The notes beneath the pieces were generated by a model. The model worked only from the letters and a program-made list of their open reading frames with translations, made no database searches and had not been told where the DNA came from. Below are positions 1-5,407 of a stretch of 7,835 bases of DNA, in pieces; the stretch's first letter is position 1; each line of letters opens with the position of its first letter. Source of the stretch: an uncultured Angelakisella sp. GTDB taxonomy: Bacteria; Bacillota; Clostridia; Oscillospirales; Ruminococcaceae. The stretch covers positions 1-7,835 of the forward strand of contig CANOCD010000046.1 in NCBI GenBank assembly GCA_947564495.1. Direction: 5' to 3'. Position numbers and translations under genes: made by a program.

Positions 1-175
1 CCGAGGGGCGGGGGGATGGGACCGGTTAGGGTGCCTCCGGCGGAATAAAGCCGCCCCCGAGGGGCGGGGGGATGGGACCGGTTAGGGAGCCTCCGGCGGA
101 ATAAAGCCGCCGCCGGGCGGCGGGGGATGGGGACGGCTAGGGTGCCTCCGGCGGAATGAAACGGCCTGCGGGCCG
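1..175. repeat. Three tandem ~56-bp GC-rich hairpin repeats
   Basis: The block GCCTCCGGCGGA occurs at 33, 89 and 144, so the period is 56 then 55 bp. Each unit also carries a GGGATGGG-ACGG-TAGGG type stretch, e.g. from 14, 70 and 125. Each unit ends in a perfect short hairpin: CCGCCCC/GGGGCGG (51-57 with 61-67), CCGCCGC/GCGGCGG (107-113 with 117-123), and CGGCC/GGCCG (162-166 with 171-175). The stem bases differ between copies but pairing is kept. No gene-like reading frame covers the block, and the array may continue left of the window. It lies downstream of the RidA-family gene, but there is no T-run to make it a classical terminator. I see nothing recognisable between 176 and 249. Confidence 0.8.
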
Positions 176-249
176 GGGGTTGGATGAGGGGTAACACCAT
201 AGTCTTTTGCTGCCGCTATCGGGGCTCCACCAGGAACGAGGTCATCCCA

Positions 250-642
250 TCAGCCCCCCTGGGGCAAAGAAGCAGCCTCCGCCACCGCCTCGATCTCCAC
301 CAGGCACCCCCCGTAGAGCGGCCCTGTGGGCACCACCACCCGGGCGGGCTTGTGGGTCCCGAAGAAGGCGGCGTACTCCTCGTTGAGCACCCCCCAGTAG
401 CCCACGTCGGGGAGATAGACCCGGCACATGAGCACGTTCTCCCGCCGGGCCCCGGCGGCCTCCAGGACGGTCCCCAGGTTCCGGAGGGCCTGCCTGGCCT
501 GGGCCCGCAGCCCCTCCGGGGGGGCGCCTGTCTCCGGGTCGATGGAAAGCTGCCCCGATATGTACAGTGTCCCGTTCCAAAGGACAGCGGGGCTGTAGTG
601 CCCCCCGTCCCGCACCGAGTATTTCGTCTCGATCTTGGTCAT
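250..642 (-). CDS. RidA/YjgF/UK114-family protein (probable enamine/imine deaminase)
   Basis: A 130-residue protein, the usual size for the family. RidA proteins are small cytosolic trimers; archetypal members hydrolyse reactive 2-aminoacrylate-type enamines/imines released by PLP enzymes, protecting other PLP enzymes from damage. Visible family features are the YISGQL strand (S29 in the active-site region), N87 in the VLNEEY helix, PAR with the carboxylate-binding Arg at R101, and the C-terminal VEIEAVA strand with E116. Keeping both Arg and Glu favours a deaminase over a non-catalytic relative; the cysteine of E. coli RidA two residues after the Arg is valine here. The ATG at 642 was chosen because AGAAGG lies about 8 bases upstream. 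An ATG-like extension to 699 would run through the promoter and has no ribosome binding site. It is a single-gene unit, divergent from the two-component system. Confidence 0.9.
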   Translation of the reverse strand: MTKIETKYSVRDGGHYSPAVLWNGTLYISGQLSIDPETGAPPEGLRAQARQALRNLGTVLEAAGARRENVLMCRVYLPDVGYWGVLNEEYAAFFGTHKPARVVVPTGPLYGGCLVEIEAVAEAASLPQGG

Positions 643-670
643 GGTATTCACCTTCTGTAGTTTTTTCTCT

Positions 671-699
671 ATGATACCATAAGAAATTCTCTTATTCAA
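671..699 (-). promoter_or_regulatory. Sigma-A promoter of the RidA-family gene with internal dyad
   Basis: On the minus strand, -35 TTGAAT (694-699) and -10 TATCAT (671-676) are separated by 17 bases, in a strikingly AT-rich patch (about 661-725). The start codon is about 28 bases from the -10. A dyad ATAAGA-N5-TCTTAT (679-695) fills the spacer and could be an operator, although AT-rich sequence makes short dyads common. Confidence 0.6.
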
Positions 700-810
700 T
701 ATAAAATTATATATTTATAGAAATTCGTCTACAGTCACAAATCCCGTCCCTGGCCTTTGTAAAACCTGCCCAATGACCACCCTGCGGTTTTGGCGGCCCG
801 GGTTGGAAAT

Positions 811-855
811 GGTACGTTTCTGCAAATCTGCCCGTCAGGATTTGTAGAAATTACC
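811..855. promoter_or_regulatory. Long imperfect inverted repeat upstream of the two-component operon
   Basis: TTTCTGCAAATC (817-828) pairs with GATTTGTAGAAA (839-850) at 11 of 12 positions around a 10-base centre. GGTA (811-814) and TACC (852-855) extend the symmetry with a one-base offset. The centre is about 53 bp upstream of the -35 box of the response-regulator promoter. No T-run follows, so a regulator binding site is more likely than a terminator. TAGAAATT also appears at 718-725 and CAAATC at 738-743, suggesting partial additional sites. Function is inferred only. Confidence 0.5.
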
Positions 856-886
856 AACATCGACCCCGGAAAGCCCTTTTCCCCCC

Positions 887-915
887 TTGCCTGAAAACCA
901 AAAGCAAGTTATACT
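887..915 (+). promoter_or_regulatory. Sigma-A promoter of the response regulator/kinase operon
   Basis: -35 TTGCCT (887-892), a 17-base spacer and -10 TATACT (910-915), ending 26 bases before the ATG at 942. A G-rich ribosome binding site (AAGGGGGAAG, about 928-937) follows, giving a short leader with no room for a riboswitch. Confidence 0.65.
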
Positions 916-941
916 AAAAAGGTACGAAAGGGGGAAGTGAA

Positions 942-1625
942 ATGGAAACCATCTACCTTGTGGAGGACGACGAGAACATCCGGGAGCTGGTGCTCTACGC
1001 CCTGGCCAGCAGCGGCTACCAGGGCCGGGGCTTCGCCGAGGGCGGGGCCTTTCTGGCCGCCGTGGAAAAGGAGCCCCCCGACCTGGCCCTTCTGGACATC
1101 ATGCTGCCGGGGGAAAGCGGCCTGGGGCTGCTGGAGCGGCTGCGGAAGGACCCGGCCACCAAAAAGCTGCCGGTGATCATGCTCACCGCCAAGACCTCCG
1201 AGTACGACCGGGTCAAGGGGCTGGACAGCGGGGCGGACGACTACATCTCCAAGCCCTTCGGGGTGATGGAGCTCCTCTCCCGCATCCGGGCGGTGCTCCG
1301 CCGGGTGGAAAAGCCCCCGGCTCCCCAGGTCCTCACCGCCGGGGCCCTTGCGGTGGACCTGGGGCGGCGCACCGTCCGGGACGGGGAGCGGGACATCGCC
1401 CTCACCTTCAAGGAGTTCGAGCTCCTCTGCTGCCTGCTGCGGAACCGGGAACTGGTCCTCACCCGGGAAAAGCTGCTGGAGACGGTGTGGGGCTTCGACT
1501 TCGAGGGGGAGAGCCGCACGGTGGATATGCACATCAAGAGCCTGCGCCAGAAGCTGGGCCCCCTGGGGGAGCTGATCCAGACGGTGCGGGGAGCCGGGTA
1601 CAAGCTGACGGAGGAGACACGATGA
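942..1625 (+). CDS. OmpR/PhoB-family response regulator
   Basis: A 227-residue transcription factor of normal length for the family. Residues 1-120 are a receiver domain: acidic D9/D10 (VEDDE), phosphoacceptor D52 in LLDIMLPG, T82 in MLTA and K104 in SKPFG are all present. Residues about 130-222 are an OmpR-type winged helix, with the LTFKEFELL entry strand/helix, the recognition helix SRTVDMHIKSLRQKLG and the terminal hairpin VRGAGYKL. It should bind DNA as a dimer after phosphorylation by the kinase encoded directly downstream (ATGA overlap, so translation is probably coupled). The kinase most resembles PhoR, which makes a PhoB-like role possible, but no pst or phoU gene is in view and the regulon cannot be read from sequence. 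The ATG is supported by the upstream G-rich ribosome binding site. Confidence 0.95.
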   Translation: METIYLVEDDENIRELVLYALASSGYQGRGFAEGGAFLAAVEKEPPDLALLDIMLPGESGLGLLERLRKDPATKKLPVIMLTAKTSEYDRVKGLDSGADDYISKPFGVMELLSRIRAVLRRVEKPPAPQVLTAGALAVDLGRRTVRDGERDIALTFKEFELLCCLLRNRELVLTREKLLETVWGFDFEGESRTVDMHIKSLRQKLGPLGELIQTVRGAGYKLTEETR

Positions 1626-2788
1626 AGGGGATACTACAGGGGGCGGCCTTTGCCGCCGGGGCGGTCCTGGTCTGGGGCCTGGTGGAAAAGATCCGGGGGC
1701 AGCAGCGGATGATCCGCCGCCAGACCGAAGAACTGGCCGACGACCGAGGGACCATCAAGGCCATCACCGACCATATGCGGGAGGGGCTGGTGGTCCTCAC
1801 CCCGCAAAAGACCATCCTGTCGGTGAACGCCAGCGCCATCTCCCTGCTGGAGGCGGAGGAACGGGACTACCTGGGCCGGAGCCTTTCGGCCCTCACCACC
1901 CTGCCCCAGCTCCGGGAGGCGGTGTCCCAGGCCCTGGAGGGCCGGCCCGGGGGCTTTTCCGCCTGGTGCGGCCAGCGGTTCTGCCGCTTTTTCGCCAACC
2001 CGGTCTACCAGGACCGGGAGCTCACCGGGGCCATCCTCCTCATCCTGGACGAGACCCAGCGGGAGCGGTCGGAAAAGCTCCGGCGGGAGTTTTCCGCCAA
2101 CGTCTCCCACGAGCTCAAGACCCCCCTCACCTCCATCTCCGGCTTTGCCGAGATGATCGAGACGGGGATGGCCTCCGGGGAGGACGCCCAAAACTTCGCC
2201 CGGCGGATCACCCGGGAGGCCGCCCGGCTCCAGACCCTCATCGACGACATCATCCGCCTTTCCCGGCTGGATGAACAGCTCCCCGCCCCCATGGGCCGGG
2301 TCTCCCTCTCCGCCGTCTGCCGGGAGTCCCTGGCCTCCCTCGCCATGGTGGCCCAGGGCCGCCAGGTGCGCCTCTCCCTCCTGGGGGAGGAGGTCCAGGC
2401 CCGGGGCAACGCCGGGATGATCCGGGAGCTGGTCACCAACCTCTGCGAAAACGCCATAAAATATAACCGGGAGGGGGGCCTGGTGGAGGTCTCCACCGGG
2501 CCGGGGCCGGAGGGGACCGTCACCATCCTGGTCCGGGACACCGGCATCGGCATCCCGGAGGAATCCTTCCAGCGGATCTTCGAGCGGTTCTACCGGGTGG
2601 ACAAGAGCCGCTCCAAGCAGACCGGGGGCACCGGCCTGGGCCTTTCCATCGCCAAGCACCTGGTGGAACGCCAGGGGGGCTCCATCGCCCTGGAAAGCGT
2701 CCTGGGCCAGGGCTCCGCCTTCACCGTCACCCTCCCCGCCTGGGAGGAGGACGAGGAGGGGGCGGCCCCGTCCCCGGGAGAGTTTTAG
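1622..2788 (+). CDS. PhoR-like membrane-anchored PAS sensor histidine kinase
   Basis: A 388-residue kinase partnering the preceding regulator. There is one N-terminal hydrophobic segment (about 3-21) and no extracytoplasmic sensor loop, so it is probably held at the membrane with all domains inside the cell. Residues about 45-145 form a PAS domain (ITDHMREGLVVLT at the start, ILLILDETQ at its end). The HisKA helix follows, with phosphoacceptor H163 in NVSHELKTPLTSI. The ATPase domain shows the N box (N277 in CENAIKYN), G1 box D306-x-G-x-G, F box FERFYR (320-325) and G2 box GGTGLGLS (335-342), so catalysis looks intact. The ATG lies inside the regulator's ATGA end; longer starts would only read the upstream gene out of frame. 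The acidic, Pro-rich tail (about 374-388) is not part of the fold. The signal is unknown; phosphate starvation is only an analogy. Confidence 0.95.
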   Translation: MKGILQGAAFAAGAVLVWGLVEKIRGQQRMIRRQTEELADDRGTIKAITDHMREGLVVLTPQKTILSVNASAISLLEAEERDYLGRSLSALTTLPQLREAVSQALEGRPGGFSAWCGQRFCRFFANPVYQDRELTGAILLILDETQRERSEKLRREFSANVSHELKTPLTSISGFAEMIETGMASGEDAQNFARRITREAARLQTLIDDIIRLSRLDEQLPAPMGRVSLSAVCRESLASLAMVAQGRQVRLSLLGEEVQARGNAGMIRELVTNLCENAIKYNREGGLVEVSTGPGPEGTVTILVRDTGIGIPEESFQRIFERFYRVDKSRSKQTGGTGLGLSIAKHLVERQGGSIALESVLGQGSAFTVTLPAWEEDEEGAAPSPGEF

Positions 2789-2811
2789 GAAAAATACCTA
2801 AAAATCACAAG

Positions 2812-2827
2812 AAGCCTTTGGCTTTTT
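2812..2827 (+). terminator. Weak intrinsic terminator after the kinase gene
   Basis: AAGCC-TTT-GGCTT (2812-2824) followed by TTT. The 5-bp stem is short and the T-tract (TTTTT counting stem bases) brief, so readthrough is likely. It lies 24 bases after the kinase stop codon and just before the next promoter. Confidence 0.45.
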
Positions 2828-2851
2828 ACCCAAAATTTGGCCAAATGAGAA

Positions 2852-2880
2852 TTGCTTTTCTTCCATCGCTGCGGTATAAT
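2852..2880 (+). promoter_or_regulatory. Sigma-A promoter of the Sel1-repeat gene
   Basis: -35 TTGCTT (2852-2857), a 17-base spacer and a perfect -10 TATAAT (2875-2880). The dyads CCAAAATTTGG (2830-2840) and TTTGGCCAAA (2836-2845) overlap each other just upstream of the -35 and could bind a regulator. Transcription would start near 2887, leaving a leader of about 40 bases with AAGGAGGGG at 2915-2923. Confidence 0.7.
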
Positions 2881-2927
2881 ATCCCCAGGCAGATCCTGAC
2901 GATCATCCTGGGACAAGGAGGGGTATT

Positions 2928-3658
2928 TTGACGAGCTTTTCCGACAACAGCGACCAGTTCGACCAGCTGCTGCAAAGGGCGTTGCGGCGTACCAGGCGGG
3001 AGACTACCCCGCCGCCCTGGCCATCTTCGAGGAGGTCGGGGAGAGGAACGCCCCCAACGTCATGTTCGCCTGCGGCCAGATGTACTACAACGGCCAGGGC
3101 ACCCGGCCGGACCACGCCAGGGCCCTTTGGTGGCTGGAGCGGGCCGCCGACCTGGGCGGGGACCCGGAGATCATGTTCTTCTGCGGCAAGATGCACGACG
3201 ACGGCGACGGCGTCCCGGTGGATAAGCCCCGGGCCCTCCAGTGGTACGAGCGGGCCGCCCGGTACGGCCACGCAGAATCCCAGTTCTGCTGCGGCGTCAT
3301 GTACGAAAACGGCGACGGCATCCCGGCGGACGAGGAACGGGCGCTGATGTGGTACCAGCGGTCCGCCGGGCAGGACTATCCCCCGGCCATGTTCAACTAC
3401 GGCGGGATGTTCTTCAACGGCAAGGCCACGCCGGAGGATAAGGCCAAGGCCCTCCAGTGGTACGAGGCCGCCGCCTGCCGGGGCTTCCCCCTGGCCATGC
3501 TGGCCTGCGCCAAGATGTACTTCCAGGGTGTCGGCACGCCGGTGGACCGGGAACGCTCCCTGCTGTGGTGCCGGGCGGCCAGCCAGCAGTCAGCGGACGA
3601 AAAGGTACAGGCCGAAGCCTGCCTTGCCCTGACGCAGGAATTTGGGACGATACCCTAA
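2928..3658 (+). CDS. Sel1-repeat protein with an apparent N-terminal frameshift
   Basis: From the ATG at 3062 the frame encodes five consecutive Sel1-like repeats of about 36 residues (residues ~1-33, 34-70, 71-106, 107-142, 143-178 of that reading), each with G-x-MY..G.G...D..RAL.WY.RAA signatures. Such alpha/alpha solenoids act as protein-interaction scaffolds. The same frame stays open upstream to 2900 and reads as a good repeat-type helix (VAAYQAGDYPAALAIFEEV, from 2981), yet it holds no ATG, GTG or TTG and no ribosome binding site near 3062. The well-placed start is TTG at 2928, 4-5 bases after AAGGAGGGG, in another frame (MTSFSDNSDQFDQLLQ). The two join if one base is missing around 2974-2979 (CAAAGGGC); the restored product would be about 243 residues. 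Either a real indel or a sequencing error is possible. The ATG at 3062 is the fallback start. No signal peptide is seen. Confidence 0.8.
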
Positions 3659-3883
3659 GAGCCTATTCAAAATCTCCCCGCACACCGCCTGGGCAGGTCT
3701 TTTCCGGCGGGCTAAGAGCCGCCCCTTTGGGGCGGTTGCCCGCTCGGACGCGCCTGCGGGCGCAGTCCCGCCCTGCGGCGTTACAAAAACTTGTAAGCCA
3801 TCAAGGCTGGACTGCGTTTTTGTGCCTTGCAGGACGAAAAAATTCCCATCCATTCGGCGCACTTGGAGATCTTGAATAGGCTC
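3659..3883. mobile_element. MITE-like non-autonomous element with 19-bp TIRs and TAA target duplication
   Basis: The left end GAGCCTATTCAAAATCTCC (3659-3677) and the reverse complement of the right end (3865-3883) match at 18 of 19 positions. Both ends are flanked by TAA (3656-3658 and 3884-3886), consistent with a 3-bp target duplication. The 225-bp interior has no credible gene. It is rich in hairpins: CCGCCCC/GGGGCGG (3719-3725 with 3729-3735), GCGCC/GGCGC near 3751-3764, TTACAA/TTGTAA (3781-3786 with 3791-3796), and ACAAAAAC/GTTTTTGT (3783-3790 with 3816-3823). The last is extended outward by CCTGC/GCAGG (3772-3776 with 3829-3833). Size, terminal repeats, duplication and lack of a transposase fit a MITE mobilised in trans. 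The 3-bp TNA-type duplication would suit some IS5-group transposases, but the parent family is not established. The left TAA is also the Sel1 gene's stop codon. Confidence 0.82.
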
Positions 3884-3950
3884 TAAAAACCACCAGCCAT
3901 ATCAACACGCTTTATGATGGGAAACAAGACAGAAGAAAAGGGGTGTTTTT

Positions 3951-5333
3951 TTGGAGGAACGTTTTGAATGGCGGGACGAGTTCGAGATCGGGGTCACCGC
4001 CATCGACAAGGACCACCAGCAGCTTTTTAAGATCATCAACCGCCTCTTTGCCCTCCAGGCGGAGGGCAAGAGCAGCCAGTGGGCCTGCCAGGAAGGGCTC
4101 AAGTTCTTTAAGGCCCACGCCCTGACCCACTTTATGGACGAGGAAAAGTACATGGCCTCCATCCGCTACGGCGGCCTGGAGCACCACCGGCTGGTCCACC
4201 AGACCTTCCGGGACCAGACCCTCCCCGCCCTGGAGCAGGAGCTGGAGCAGACCGGCTATTCCCAGGAGGCGGTGGACCACTTCCTGGGGGTCTGCGCCGG
4301 GTGGCTCATCGGCCACACCCTCACCGAGGACCGGGCCATCGTCCAGAACCAGCTGGGTAAGTGGACCACCCTTCTCCCCGGGGAGGAGCGGGAGGCCATG
4401 AAGAAGGTCATCGTCCAGCTGGTCTTTGATATGTTCCACCTGGAATCCCAGGTCATCAGCGACATCTACGGCGGCGAGCGGTTCGGCACCGGGGTGTACT
4501 ACCACATGGTCTACGGCCGCCCCGGGGAGGAGGAGAAGCTGGAGGTCATCCTCATCTTCGAGGAGGAGCTGCTCATCAACACCGTGGGCAAGATAATGGG
4601 CATCCAGACCAACCTCCTGGACAATATGCTCATCCACGCCGTCCGCTACACCGCCCGGCAATTCTCCGACCGGGTGCTGGAGTGCTTCCCCTCCATGGAG
4701 GGCTACCGCCTGGAGGAGGACGACCTGCTCACCTACAAGCAGTTCCACAAGATCATCGACAAAGAGCCCCCCCAGGTCAGCCTGCTGCTGAACACCGGGG
4801 CGGGGTACTTCGCCCACTGCACCATCGCCCCCCACCTGCTGGAGGAGGGCATCGGCACCCCCCTGAGCAACGATAACGCCGTCGCCGAAGTGGAAAAGTA
4901 CCTGACCCGCCGCCGGGCCAAGGAGGAATCCATCCGGGAGACCCACAAGCAGAAGATCCTGGTGGTGGACGACTCGGCCACCCTCCGCCAGGGGATGAAG
5001 CAGATGCTGGAGAAGGACTACCTGGTCTCGGTGGCGGAATCGGGGGTGGCGGCCATCCGGGCCATCACCCTGAACCCCCCGGATCTTGTCCTGCTGGACT
5101 ACGAGATGCCCATCTGCGACGGCCGCCAGACCTTGGAGATGCTTCGCTCCGAGGAGGCTTTCGCCAACATCCCGGTGATCTTCCTCACCGGCCGCCGGGA
5201 CCCGGAGAGCATGATCAAGGTGATGCCCCTGAATCCCTCGGGGTATCTCCTCAAGAACTCCAAGCCGGAGAAGATCAAAAAGGAGATCGACGACTTCATG
5301 CAGAAGCTCCGGGCGGAGCAGGGCGAGAAGTAA
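3951..5333 (+). CDS. Bacteriohemerythrin / CheX-like / receiver-domain fusion protein
   Basis: A 460-residue cytosolic protein with three parts. Residues 1-135 are a bacteriohemerythrin with the full diiron ligand set: H22, H60 and E64 (HFMDEE), H79 and H83 (HxxxH), H122 and D127. It should therefore bind O2 (or sense redox/NO) at a non-haem diiron site. Residues about 145-315 resemble a CheX-like chemotaxis phosphatase domain in length and pattern, but the ExxN active-site motif is not visible (AVRYTARQFSDRV at the expected helix), so it is probably a non-catalytic relative; this call is tentative. Residues about 334-455 are a complete receiver: D340/D341, phosphoacceptor D383 in LLDYEMP, T413 and K435. 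There is no DNA-binding output domain. The TTG start at 3951 follows AAAAGGGGTG by about 6 bases and places the FEWRDEFEIGV motif at the normal distance; no in-frame ATG precedes the domain. Confidence 0.88.
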   Translation: MEERFEWRDEFEIGVTAIDKDHQQLFKIINRLFALQAEGKSSQWACQEGLKFFKAHALTHFMDEEKYMASIRYGGLEHHRLVHQTFRDQTLPALEQELEQTGYSQEAVDHFLGVCAGWLIGHTLTEDRAIVQNQLGKWTTLLPGEEREAMKKVIVQLVFDMFHLESQVISDIYGGERFGTGVYYHMVYGRPGEEEKLEVILIFEEELLINTVGKIMGIQTNLLDNMLIHAVRYTARQFSDRVLECFPSMEGYRLEEDDLLTYKQFHKIIDKEPPQVSLLLNTGAGYFAHCTIAPHLLEEGIGTPLSNDNAVAEVEKYLTRRRAKEESIRETHKQKILVVDDSATLRQGMKQMLEKDYLVSVAESGVAAIRAITLNPPDLVLLDYEMPICDGRQTLEMLRSEEAFANIPVIFLTGRRDPESMIKVMPLNPSGYLLKNSKPEKIKKEIDDFMQKLRAEQGEK

Positions 5334-5352
5334 GCGTCTCCCGTCCACACAT

Positions 5353-5394
5353 AAAAAAACAGGGGCTTCGCCTTTGGGCGGAGTCCCCTTTTTT
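5353..5394. terminator. Strong bidirectional intrinsic terminator
   Basis: AGGGG-CTTCGCC (5361-5372) pairs with GGCGGAG-t-CCCCT (5377-5389), a 12-bp stem with one bulged T at 5384 and a TTTG loop. It has T6 on the right (5389-5394) and A7 on the left (5353-5359). It therefore ends transcripts of the hemerythrin gene on the plus strand and of the TauE-like gene on the minus strand, which converge here. Confidence 0.9.
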
Positions 5395-5407
5395 GTTGCA
5401 GACCTTG

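Noticed and set aside
1..175. CRISPR array
   Set aside because: Only three units with a period of about 56 bp; the whole unit is repeated, with no unique spacers between short identical repeats, and no cas genes are present.
643..699. Longer RidA-family start at 699
   Set aside because: The added residues are encoded by the promoter region and do not resemble the family. The ATG at 642 has a good ribosome binding site and gives the normal length.
1634..2659. A 341-residue minus-strand frame opposite the kinase gene
   Set aside because: The plus strand carries all kinase motifs in order. The antisense reading is Gly/Pro/Leu-rich with no recognisable domain and no ribosome binding site.
2974..2980. 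Programmed -1 ribosomal frameshift in the Sel1 gene
   Set aside because: The codons at the junction (CAA AGG) do not allow tandem slippage onto GCA AAG, and I saw no convincing downstream stimulatory structure. An indel explains it more simply.
3642..3875. Small open frames inside the MITE (77 residues on plus, 90 on minus)
   Set aside because: They cross the element's terminal repeats and the end of the Sel1 gene, lack ribosome binding sites, and read through hairpins; no transposase motif is seen.
3873..3903. Outward promoter supplied by the MITE's right end (TTGAAT at 3873-3878)
   Set aside because: The best -10 candidates at 17-19 bases (e.g. CATATC at 3898-3903) match the consensus poorly, so I do not call a promoter.
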